DNA of 64,000 nucleotides from Apodospora peruviana. Its lineage: Eukaryota > Ascomycota > Sordariomycetes > Sordariales > Lasiosphaeriaceae. How positions within the stretch are numbered: position 1 is the stretch's first letter; each line of letters starts with the position of its first letter. The notes below the pieces were generated by a model, which worked only from the letters and a program-made list of their open reading frames with translations, did no database searches and was not told where the DNA came from. This document shows positions 37,822 through 48,118 of the stretch, piece after piece. The position numbers and the translations under genes are program-made. Location of the stretch: contig JAUEDM010000002.1 of NCBI GenBank assembly GCA_033439685.1, positions 3,720,001-3,784,000 on the forward strand. Reading direction: 5' to 3'.

Positions 37822-40767
37822 CTAACTACTCCACTTGGCGACGGTGGACAAACACAACAGTGTGTACGGATGCTCTTCCCCAAGCACTCGCCGCCGAGCC
37901 TGGGTGCAGTCCTCCATCAGTGCCAAAGCATCTGCATGTCGACCTTGATCTTTCCAAGTGAAAGCGAGGTTATGCATGCTCGTCAGCGTAGAAGGGTGAT
38001 CGGCCCCAAGCTTGGTCTTGCTCGTCTCCATCACCTGCACGTCCAGCTTCTCAGCCTCCTCTCACCGGTCCTGGTTCCAAAATGTCGACGCTAGATCGGC
38101 CATGCTCGTCAGCGTAGAAGGGTGATCGCCCCCAAGCTTGGTTTTTCGAGTCTCCATCACCTGCACAAACAGCTTCTCGGCTTCTGACCACCGGCTTTCG
38201 CCGTAGTACATGCGACCAAATGTGGATCCTCTGAAACCCTCATGTCTTCTCCAGTCCCCATCCTCAGCATCGTTTTCACTTATATCTGGAAGATGCACTA
38301 TTAGATGTCGGCGGAACTCAGGCTGCTCCTCTCCTCCTATCATTCGACAGCAGGCCGCTAGAATAAACGTCGTATACCACCAGCGCCACGGTTGATCTCG
38401 CTCGCTCTGCATCGCTCGCCACTGCACAAGACTGTGCATGGTTACCCCAGACCACTGCCCCTCCACTCGCTGTAGTAGGCTGTAATGGACCAGTACACCG
38501 CAACTCTGCCGGTACCGGAAACTATCCCATTCGCCCTTGTCAAGTGGCAGAAATTGCCTGAGACAGGCGGGCATAACTTTATCAGCTTCTCCGTCTAGCT
38601 CAGCATCGACCTCTTCCATACCAAGACACGCTAGACGGAACGATTCGTTCTGCACAATGCTGCCTTTGAATTGCGCTAGGAACGTCAGCAGTAGCTCGGG
38701 CTGCAGGCGCTAATACTTTCTCCTAATCTTCTGTAAGGTGGTATCCCACACTGTCCACACTGTTTTCTCTGTTGGCAATAGCCCCTGGAAGCCGTCCATC
38801 TGTAAGAGCTCATCACGGTGTCTATCGTAGTCTGTGAGATACTGCGACAAGGCATGCTTAGGTGTAGAGTCGTTGGCAATATAGGCGCCCGCAAGGTCGA
38901 TAGCAAGCGCCAAATATCCAAGTTGTTGCGCTATCTTGTCACAGTTGCTTCGGATCTCCTCCGAAGCTAACTCTGTTTTGAGCTGTAGGTGTTTAAGGAG
39001 AAGTGCCACTCCTTCCACTGGTGACATGACGTTAACGTGCACCAACTCGCAGGTACCTGGGACGAGCCGCACGCTTTTGTTGTCTCGACTGGTTACAATG
39101 ACGCTTCCTCGGTTCCCCTTTGGCATGATCTTCTGGATCCCCCAGCTGACATCGTCTGCATTGTCGACAATCACTAGCCATTCGCTGTGCGCCTCTGTTC
39201 TGTCGCGAAGCCATCGGAGCACTGTTTGCACAACTCCGTCTGTAAGAACGGACCCCTGCTTCTCGGCGCGCTCCTCCGGAAGCGCAAGCTCTGCAGCGCA
39301 TCTTTTATAGCTAGATCGCACTGCCTCCTCGTCTGTCGCATCGATCCAGAGAATGGGGTTATATCGATCTTTATGCTTCTCGGCATAGGCTAGCGCCAGC
39401 TGGGATTTGCCAGCACCACCTAGTCCGTGAAGTGCAACAGCATAAGGAATGCTTGCTTTCTCGTGCCGTGTTTGTAGCTTTTGCTCAAGTTCCGCCGATA
39501 GCTCGGCTCGCTCCGTATAGGTATGTACAGTCTCGAGCGGGACAGCGTAGTGGCGCTTGTCTGACCGAGTCGGAGATGTTGTTACTTCAACGAGCTTTGC
39601 GAGTATTGTCTTATAGCTTACATCCTGTCTCGATCTGAACTTGTTAAGCCCGTAGTGATTGACGGATAGGCCAATATTTCGGACGTTTTGGCCTTCGTAT
39701 GTGGCGGACTGTTCACGAACACACTAGATCTAATATTAGCGCGCTCTGTCCAGGCTGGCATTGTACTTACAAATTGCTGCCATTGGATGAACCATAACCG
39801 GAGAAGTTGCGTCGGCCGCTTCTCGAAAAAGTTAAACACGCGCAGGTCATCCTGAGCAATCGCCATGAATTCCTTATGGAAGTCATGCAACGAAATCGAA
39901 TCGTACTCCAAGTTAGCTAGGAGAAGTGGATTCGAGCCAAGCGGCTGGAGAGCTTGTGCCGCTAGCCAGCCCCATGAGCCAAAACTGGTCCCACGATGCG
40001 GTGTGCCCAAGAAGAGGATTGACTTGGTATGTTCAGCAATGTGGCCAAAGTCTCGACTCGCCTGGGCTTGAACAAGTGCCTACTACAGTTACTATGATGT
40101 GCGTTGTTATCTAGAGAGGTTTGTCGGCTTACCCGTTTGACAACCAGACCGCCAAAGCTATGTGCCACAAAGATCAAGTTCCGGCTTCGCTCCTAGGGTC
40201 GGAGTGCGTCAGCAATACTTCAAAGCTGAGCCTAATCTTTAATGCTCACCATCTCGGACATACGGATCCCCCCATTAATGTGCTCAAGGAGCTCATTCCC
40301 AAGATTTGCCAAACGTGTGTATACCGCATCCCTCTTCCAGTATGAGTCGTAGTTGTAAAAGAATATGCGAACATCGGTGTTTGTCGATTCGAGGATGTCG
40401 ATGGGGAGGAAGTCGCTGACCCAATTCACGAACTGCGCGTTATCCGTTGCTGCTTCTTCAGGTGTATTGACAGTCGCCGCAAGTTTTGTCACCCGCCATG
40501 TTGTGTCGGGGTTAGACCCTAGGCCGTGGACAAAGATGATACTGCTTCTGTTAGAAATCTCTTGTTGCAGTAGCGGCCGGGTTCTGCGTACTCAAATCCG
40601 TCTTTCCGCGTTGGTAAACCGTTGGCGCCTGCCGGGACGAGTTCGAACCTCGACTTCGGGACTTGGTTAGAGTCTAGCCGGCTCGGTATTCTCTTCGTGG
40701 CTTGGTCGTAGAGAAATGCAATCGAGAGGAGGAAAATGACAAGGTATGCTGCTGTCGTCAGGTCCAT
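37822..40767 (-). pseudogene. Broken NLR-like gene: SesB-type hydrolase, NB-ARC, TPR
   Basis: The layout is a tripartite fungal STAND protein. The start MDLTTAAYLVIFLLSIAFLY is a membrane segment. The alpha/beta-hydrolase domain has SIIFVHGLGSNPDTTW, FVAHSFGGLVVKR (nucleophile Ser) and LFLGTPHRGTS. The NB-ARC part has LHGLGGAGKSQLALAYA, WLVIVDNADDV and VIVTSRDNK. Three kinesin-light-chain-like TPRs follow (HPSTLTSMADLASTF, HPSTLTSMHNLAFTW, HPYTLLCLSTVAKW). Introns at 39724-39770, 40080-40132 and 40193-40249 restore frame. Damage: a frame break near 40600, TAG at 38710-38712 and TGA at 38062-38064. The last sits where the family has Trp, so TGG-to-TGA fits RIP. Relatives control incompatibility-type cell death; this copy cannot reach its repeats without stop read-through. 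Confidence 0.82.
37960..38185 (-). repeat. Tandem TPR-coding repeat, about 126-bp period
   Basis: Two DNA copies share blocks such as atgctcgtcagcgtagaagg and gtctccatcacctgcac, about 126 bp apart, and code for 42-residue TPRs. The copies are much more alike than unrelated TPRs, a pattern known in fungal NLR repeat domains that evolve by unequal exchange. Confidence 0.75.
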
Positions 40768-41736
40768 GGCTTTCCGTCATGGGTCAACCTCGCTCCTCCC
40801 GCCAATTTAGTTGATCGGTGTTTGTGCGGGGTGGACTTGCGAAACGCAATCGATGGTCACCCCCGGCTCATCAACGGACCTAGGGTGTTGCAGTGTGGAT
40901 CCAGGCCGGCGATGCGTCCGTGTTGTCTTATTGGTGTGATAGTTTGCGTTTGTTGCTGAGTCGCTAGATGGCAAAAATTGAAAGGTATTGCGCTCTGCAG
41001 GGAGCTGAGTAGCGCTTGAATATTTAGACCCGTTCTTGAGCGAGCTGTAGTTGCCTAAGGTTGAACTACAACACGTGATTAGGTTGTCCAGCCGTGAAAA
41101 TTCCTCGCAGTAAGCGGCGGCCTTATGAAGACATGCGTCGACAATCGGTTTTGACAGGTTAAAGATGTAGTGCAAATGCAAAGGATTGATAGATCAGCAC
41201 TTTACATCTTACTACAAACTTGAAGAAAACTTGGCGTTTGACCCGAACTGAGACAAAGAGAACCTGCTGGGACGCGACAGAAATTGCAGTGCAGGCGGCT
41301 CATTGTATGAGTAGCTGTACCATACAACCGGACGGCTTCTCCAGCCTCATTCTGGCTTCAGTGGGGATATTCAAGGCCTTTCCCGAAATTATTCTCATGT
41401 GCGAAAGTACGGAATACAAGTACAGTTCGCCTCATCCTCACCGGAGTAGATCACGATACGTTATCAATGGGCGTATCAAAATAAATACGGTCGCTGCGTA
41501 ATTTAGTAGTGCAATGGTCGCACAGTACAGGGTACAGTACAAGTCTTATACGACTTCCGCTCTCGCTTATTGGACAATTGCAAACGGATGACATCACTTC
41601 TGTTTTTCTTATCACATGCGGGGCATGAACAGAGACCCGGAACTCCAAGTCTGAGAACCATCGCAATCACGACTTCCTGATCCATTAAGTGAACTCCTAA
41701 TTACTTACTATAAAGGCTCAATAGTTACATTCCAAA
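40768..41736. other. Intergenic, nothing recognised
   Basis: About 970 bp. It holds the 5' side of the NLR relic and the promoter of the PEBP gene; a tataaagg lies near 41709, 28 bases before that start. No conserved ORF. Confidence 0.4.
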
Positions 41737-42626
41737 ATGGGTCTCGCTTCCGGTCTCATCGCCCTCGCGCTGCTTGTCAGCCCAGTCCTCACCCTCGTTC
41801 CTCCCAATCAGCATGTGATCGGGGTCGAGCCAACATCGAACTTGAAGTCGGGAGAGAAAATACGACAAAAGTAAGTCTGGCCTGCCCTTCACTTTGGAGA
41901 TGAACAACTAACATGAAACTGCTCCCAAGGCTGCACAAGGCTGAAATCATTCCCACCGGTAATAAACCTGCATCCACCTATCGGGATGGACAACATTAAC
42001 GAGAACATCCAAACGCAGTCATCGACGACTTTATCCCCTCGCTCACCCTCGACGTGAAATGGTCGACCGACAACTACGCCTCGCTGGGTAACACCCTGAA
42101 GCCCAAGAAGCTACAGGATGCGCCGTCCATCTCTCTCCACGCTTCCTCCTCCGGAAAATCTGCCATCTGCTCAGAAACCACCCGCAGCTTCGTCATCACA
42201 CTCACAGACCCCGACGCGCCCTCGCGCGACGACCCCAAGTGGTCCGAGATGTGCCACTGGATTGCGACCGGCGCGTCGTTTTCGTCGTCTGACTGCTCCA
42301 CCCTCGACCTGGACGAGGTGATGCCGTACAAGGCGCCCGGCCCACCGGAGAAGACGGGCAAGCACAGATACGTTTTCTTCGCATTTACGCCGCAGAACGG
42401 AACCACGGACAAGTTGTACCCTTCCAAGCCCAAAGATCGGCAGCATTGGGGGTATGATGGGCCCGATGACAACGGCAAAACGCACGGCGTGAGAGACTGG
42501 GCGAAGGAGAATGGGTTGGTGCCTGTTGGTATGTGTCTCCCTACCTCTGGATTCCTGGGTTTTTACTGACGATGGGCTTGTTTGGCAGCTGCGAACTTTA
42601 TTTACTCGAAGCATAAGAAGCAGTGA
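41737..42626 (+). CDS. Secreted phosphatidylethanolamine-binding protein (PEBP), carboxypeptidase Y inhibitor-like
   Basis: Four exons, join(41737..41870,41930..41958,42019..42528,42589..42626), give 236 residues; exon 2 is only 29 bp. The start MGLASGLIALALLVSPVLTL is a signal peptide. The core has DFIPSLTLDVKW, then TRSFVITLTDPDAPSRDDPK with the PEBP signature DPDAPSR, CHWIATG, APGPPEKTGKHRYVFFAF (GPPxxTGxHRY) and a C-terminal HGVRDWAKENGLVPVAANFI. Yeast Tfs1 inhibits carboxypeptidase Y; secreted fungal homologues are known but their targets are unclear. All intron borders are GT...AG. No damage. Confidence 0.9.
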
Positions 42627-43445
42627 TGAGATCTGTTGTTGGAGGTACGGAATAGAGTTGGTCGGGATCATGTGAAAGTGCGCGGTCGAGTGGGCTTGGG
42701 ACGATACGGCGGGCTAAAATGATTGCTTTACACTAATACAACTGGGGAGACTGCTACTAAGAACCATCGAAATTGTTGTGTTTACTCTTAGCCCTGGTCT
42801 ATTTGGTTGCTTGCATCGGCAACAGCAGGATATTCCTCTTAGATTCCGGACCTCATTCTCCATGTGATATGCACGCGGTTAGAGGAATGACGGTGAATGA
42901 CGGCTTGCTCTCGACATTCGTTTCCGATTGGAGATATTAGTATGACTCCAGTCGTACAAAATGACATAGAGAACGTGATGGTTGTCAAGCCTTTGTCAAC
43001 CGATTATCCAAATACCAACGTGGAAGATTTGGCTGTATGACTGTTAGGTAGGTGGTACCTTCAGTTAGTAATATATCAAACTGGATGGAAAGTATCTTTA
43101 TATAAAGAAGTGTGAGAATGCTGGTTAGCCCACGTATGTCAACGCGTGGTTGCCACCATATGCTTTTCTATAAACTGCACTTATATAGAGGTATGTACTT
43201 GAACATATAGTTGAAATGGGTCCTGACGAAATGTCCTGCCAGATTAATGATGGTCAGAAGGGCACTAGCAGCGATGGAGCCCCATTAGGGGACTCCTCAA
43301 TACCCACCACCTTCCCCTCCTATCTCAGGCCGAGGCTACGTCCCGGGTGTCTTATTTCTTTAAAATTATTTTCCACCTTTCTGTGTCCCGACACCCATCA
43401 AAGGTCCAGTTACTGTCTACATGCACGCTGCGGAGAATTATTACC
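42627..43445. other. Intergenic, AT-rich, nothing recognised
   Basis: About 820 bp, notably AT-rich at 43040-43215, with the 3' flank of the PEBP gene and the 5' side of the DUF6604-like relic. Confidence 0.45.
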
Positions 43446-44966
43446 ATGGCGCCGTTAACCAACACATATCGACATTACAAGGCTGACAAGAAATTGTTTG
43501 CCTCATGGCTTGCCACAACGGCCAAGGCAAATGGCTGGTCGGAAATCTCAGCACTCGCGGAGACTCAGTTAGACCCTCACTCATCGTTATCGCCAATAGC
43601 GGAAGTGAGCTGAGCTTCAAACGAGAACGAAGAGAGCAGCCGCCCGAAGAACAAGAAGAACAGTAAGAGGAAGAAGAAGTGGTGTCCGGCTCATCATGGA
43701 TAACCCATCCAAGCCCATCCCGTTCTGGGTTGTGTTCGCTGCCCAGCTGTTCATCGATAACCTTGAGATTTTACCGGGGCACTTTGAGACGGTGAGGGAT
43801 GATGTTGGCAGTATTTGTAACTTGATTAATCTCTGTATGGGAGAAGTTCTTTGTGAGATTGACGGAAAACCTCGACCGCCGGGGTGGGTGGCCTGCTCAA
43901 GAGTATAGCATGCTCAAGAGGCTACAACAGGACGCGCATTTTTTCGACATGGAACCAATTGCGAGGCGGAAGAGACGTATTTTGCCAACAATCGAGAGGT
44001 TGAAAAGCATCCTGCTGAGCCGTAACGCCGGTTTTGCTGGCGTCTGGCAGCACCACCTCCTGACGCTTTTCCACACCACGGGCATCGCCTACGCCAACGC
44101 TTGGGGCGCCATATTTGCCATGAACCAGCTCGACATGGTGACTCAACCGATGCGTTCCATGACTCGTCAGGCCCCAAAGTTTTTATGGGACGATATGTAC
44201 CTTATGCGGATGATGCAGGGCAAGGAAAGATTATGGGTCGGGGAAGCGCCTGCATATGTAAAAGACTATTGGGAGCAGTGGTCTCTTTGCCTGGGAGCCT
44301 CTCTGACTGAGTTTGCCGCATCTGGCGGTGCTGGTGTACCTATCTCCGGTCCCAGAAATTCAACGCCTCGCCGGGAACTTACCCAACTTGCCCCCGTCTC
44401 GCTGCTATTCCGGGGCCGCTTGGGTAGCGACGCTGCCGGTCACGCACGTCAATATGATACTAGAGGATGTGCAGAAGTTTGTCGGCAAAGGGGAGTGGAT
44501 CAAGACAACCGAGCCTTCTTCCGGTAGCGATGTTGAGATGATGAACAGCAGCCTTCCGCCCATCCGCCAAACCAACAAGTCAGGTCAGAACAACAACAAG
44601 TCAGGTTAGAACAACAGCAAGTCAGGTCAGAACAACGACCCAGGTCAGAACAACAACCCGGGTCAGAATAACAACACGTCTGTGAATCATGGAAAACGTC
44701 CCGCATCCGGCAGCCGCGCAGACCACCGGACCTTATCACCAACGGCTTTGATTGACGAGCTGGCCACCACACTGGACGCAGAAATGACCGAGTTGCACTT
44801 TGACTTCTTTGGTCTGCACACGAAGTGTTGGGTCGTTCTGGGGGACTTCAAGCGGATCATGGATGCCGATTTCAGACGGGCCTGCGAGGCGAAGCCAGAC
44901 TACACTGCGTCGGAGGACCAGCTGCCCCTTTTGGTGCGAATCATCTTTGGCGCGGCTGCGAGTTAG
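43446..44966 (+). pseudogene. Relic of a DUF6604-type fungal gene
   Basis: The start MAPLTNTYRHYKADKKLFAS followed by WLATTAKANGW is the N-terminal DUF6604 pattern (Y..YK.....WL..TAK). After a stop at 43613 the homologous reading moves between frames. The pieces are MDNPSKPIPFWVVFAAQLFI, LQQDAHFFDMEPIARRKRR with GIAYANAWGAIFAMNQLD, and DVQKFVGKGEW. A Gly-Gln-Asn repeat with a TAG at 44607-44609 (CAG in the neighbouring repeat unit, so C-to-T) comes next. The tail is TELHFDFFGLHTKCWVVL, ending at 44966. At least three frame changes and one RIP-like nonsense make it non-functional. DUF6604 proteins have no known function. Confidence 0.7.
44580..44678 (+). repeat. 18-21-bp tandem repeat coding for (S/P)GQNNN(K/P)
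   Basis: Five units: 44580-44600, 44601-44621, 44622-44642 (21 bp each), then two of 18 bp to 44678. The consensus starts tcaggtcagaacaacaac. Unit two carries CAG-to-TAG, giving the nonsense codon of the DUF6604 relic. Confidence 0.9.
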
Positions 44967-45737
44967 GCACCCGGGCTGCCGCGGGGAGAGAGATTAAGGT
45001 TACTGAATGCAGCGCGTCAGAGGCTACAATACACTTTGGGCGAAGGCCGGAATCAAGTTGTGCTTAGACTGCTGCGGAATATCGGGTTAGTTATTAAGCT
45101 AAAGTAAAGACTACCGTCAAGGGGAAGGTAATAGCTAATTAGGTTGTGAAAAGTATTAAGGTTGTGGAAGGCACTGAAGAAAGGAACAAGAAAGTCCGTT
45201 GTATTTTTGTGAAGAACAAACCAGAGAGTATGTTGCCCCATTGTTAACGCCTTCACAAAATTTTGGCATCATATGTATCCAGCGGTCTGGTGGCAACCTG
45301 GATCCTGGATATTATAAAAGTATATTATTGTAATACCACCTGTGGTTATCAATAGTGTCTGGAGTCTGCCTGTCAGGCGGAAACAAGACAATAAATCTCC
45401 AAACCCGCTTTTGATAGTTCCTGGCCGTTGGCTGTTGCTACCCTCTTGAGCCTATCACGTATCACTTAAACAGTGAGCTATAACAAGTTCCAGTCAATCC
45501 CACACTACCTACTTACCCAGTCATTATGAATAGCTGCGTTTACGTGACTCACCGCGACATCTTTACATGAAATATTGCCCACATTTGGCCGCTAAGTAAT
45601 ATAGCGACTATGGTCTTCAGATAATACTGTTAACGTGATTCATTAATGCATATCTATTGCGTATTCATAGAAGCAAATATGCTTCTTGGGGGGTATATCC
45701 ATCCAAAGCCAGCTAGCTACCTAGGTTCCGAACCATT
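44967..45737. other. Gene-free AT-rich region
   Basis: About 770 bp, AT-rich (especially 45100-45350 and 45590-45700), with no ORF of interest. It may be RIP-altered repeat remains, but I cannot name a source. Confidence 0.45.
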
Positions 45738-46826
45738 CTACGTCGACCGCTGAGTCTGCCAACGCCTCAGCTCCCCCAAATCAACCCGGCCAATAACATC
45801 GCCCCTGTGCGTCCGAACCTGCTTCCAGTCGTCTGAGAAACTGCGCGGTAAACCCGCGCCAACGTCATCAGGAGTCTCCGGTATCCTTCGCCCAGGAGGC
45901 GGCCAAACCCCTCTTGACCCACGAGACACTCCAGCAGCCTCCATCTCCTTCATCTCCATGTCCTCTTCCTCGTTATCGTCATCCATCTCGAGATCCTTCT
46001 CCGGAACCCCCAACACTTCAGAAAACCGCTTCTTCGACACCGGCGTGGCCGAGGAAGTGGACACATGCCCGAGCAGACGGTTAACGAGGGCCGTGTCGCC
46101 CCGTCCGGCCGCGATCCCCACAGCCCTGCCGCTCTCGTGGTTGACGTCGGCACCGGCGTCAAACAGTAGACCGAGCAGCGTGTCGAGAAGACCGGTTTGG
46201 GCTTCGGTGCCCCCAGCGAGACGGTCGACGGCCTGCACCATGGCTTTGCTGACCGCCTCGCTGGAAGCGCCGAAGCGAAGCAGCAGTTTGACGAGCTCGA
46301 CGTGCTCGTGGGCAATCCACTGCACGCCGCGGTTGACCACTAGCGCCAGTGCTTGCGTAAATATCTCCGCTTTGTTTTGGCTGCCAGCAGGAGTGAGATG
46401 CTCCGACAAAAGACGGAGGGCGTTGTAGTGGAGTCGGTATGCGGCGTTTCTAATGCACACGCCGTCCTCGTAGGTCGGGTGAGCTCCTGCGTCAAGCAAA
46501 GCACCCACGAGGCAGAGGTCGGTCTGCTCTTCCAGGATGACATGTTTGAGAGCCGTGTTGAGATGGTCAACCTCCATACGGTTAATGAGGGCGCCGAACA
46601 TGACGCGACGGGGGGCTTTGGGTGCGTTCAGAGCTTCCCGGACGGCGGTGAAGAGGGCCTTGTAGCTCGTGCCCTGCTCGAGGAGAAGATGGAGGAGGTC
46701 GGACCGGAAATTGCGCCGTATGGTGTAGATAAAAACCTCGCCGTCTTTGTAGTTGACGGATGCGCGGGTGAGGAGGAGCTTGATGAGGTTCCTGGTCACT
46801 GGTGTGTTAGTAATCGTGTTAGGGAA

Positions 46827-46858
<32 letters not shown>

Positions 46859-48118
46859 AAGGGGGTATTATGCCTACTTGTTTCGCGGGCCAGTCTTAAA
46901 GGTCTCGACGAGTGCTTGTCCGACCGCATCCTCGTTGAGCTGGTATCGAAGAAGAAGCTTCATCATGGCGTACTTTCCCTGTTCGTTTGGAATCTGCATG
47001 GCCCAGGGTATTGCTAGACCGAGAGAGTTGGCGGAGGGTTGTCGTGCAACGATGTCCGATACGAGATCGGGGCGGAATGCTTGGACTGCGAGCTGGAGAG
47101 CTTGTGCGTCTCGGTAATCCACGTCTGCCATACCTTCGTCCAGAAGCAGGTGGAAAAGCTGCATGTCAGTCTTGACAGAACCTTTAAATTGTGACTCCGG
47201 GTGCTCATCGGCGGCGATCATGGACTGTACGATGCAAGCAAAGGCATCGGCGGTGCATCCCTCTTGCGCTCCTCCCTTGACGAGGAGCTGAATTATATCG
47301 AACCTGACCTGATGGTTATTGATTTTGAGGGCTTGGGAGATGGCCCGGGTAAGGCTCCTTGCTGACTGTTGATGCCGGAGGAGGATAGAAAGGATATCTG
47401 TCTGCTCGGTACGGACAGCTTCGACGAGAGCCATGGTTTCGTGCTCGCCTGTCGGTCGTCGATAGCGGAGGATGGTGTCGAGAAGCTGGGTGTGTCTAGC
47501 CCGCACTGCCCTGACTACTCCGTCTGTTGAGAGGAGGATGGTGGATGGTCCGTCGGACCCTGACTTGAGGCATATGGCGATGACCTCACGAACTGTCTGG
47601 GTGTCCTTATCACCCATCAAGCTCTGAGCTTTGCCCAGAGCCGCATCGAGGAGGAGAGGGGAGGGTATGGCGGGTCCTCCGTGGTCGAAAAGAGCCTTCA
47701 TAACGGCAAGGTCCCGGCGCGAGAGTGCTTGACGGAGCGCACTCTCCAGAGTTTCCTGGTCTGCCTGGCGTGCGAGAATACGCACAGTTTCGGGTCGGCA
47801 TCGAATTACGGCGCGGACGAGGATGCCGCTCCGTCTGGGAGCTTGCTGGCTCCTTGTGATCACGGACCAGAAACCCGTGCTTGGTCGCCGCTCAAAGTTG
47901 ACGTCGGCGCCGAGGGCCAGGAGCGCTCTGACAACACCGACAGGGCCGTCTGTGTCGACGACATTGCCGAGGACGTGGTTCACCTCTTCGTAGGCGAATT
48001 CGGCGGAAAATCCGGAGCAGAAAGGCAAGCAACCGAAGCAGGAAGAGTTTGCTTCGTCATCGAGAAGCTCGCGACGGACTTGGAGAAGCCGTTTGGCCTC
48101 CTGGGCGTCGTAGTCCAT
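45738..48118 (-). CDS. Ankyrin-repeat-like protein of 764 residues
   Basis: Two exons, complement(join(45738..46791,46878..48118)). The ATG at 48118 (MDYDAQEAKRLLQVRRELLD) is preferred; the frame extends to 48202 without ATG. The protein has many degenerate ankyrin-like helical hairpins (GVVRALLALGADVNFERRPS, DLAVMKALFDHGG, HVELVKLLLRFGA, LLGLLFDAGADVNHESG), as in the long C-terminal arrays of fungal NLRs, but has no P-loop or HET motif. After residue 650 it becomes acidic (EMDDDNEEEDMEMKEME), then Gly/Pro-rich. The 86-bp intron holds a run of 31 C on the coding strand; its donor gtaggc and acceptor cag restore GPRNKNLIKLLLTRAS. It could be a free ankyrin effector or the orphaned tail of an NLR. 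Confidence 0.72.
46827..46857. repeat. Homopolymer of 31 G inside an intron
   Basis: Thirty-one uninterrupted G on the plus strand, thus 31 C in the intron of the ankyrin gene, placed where a pyrimidine tract would lie. Exact length is likely unreliable because such runs are hard to sequence. Confidence 0.9.
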
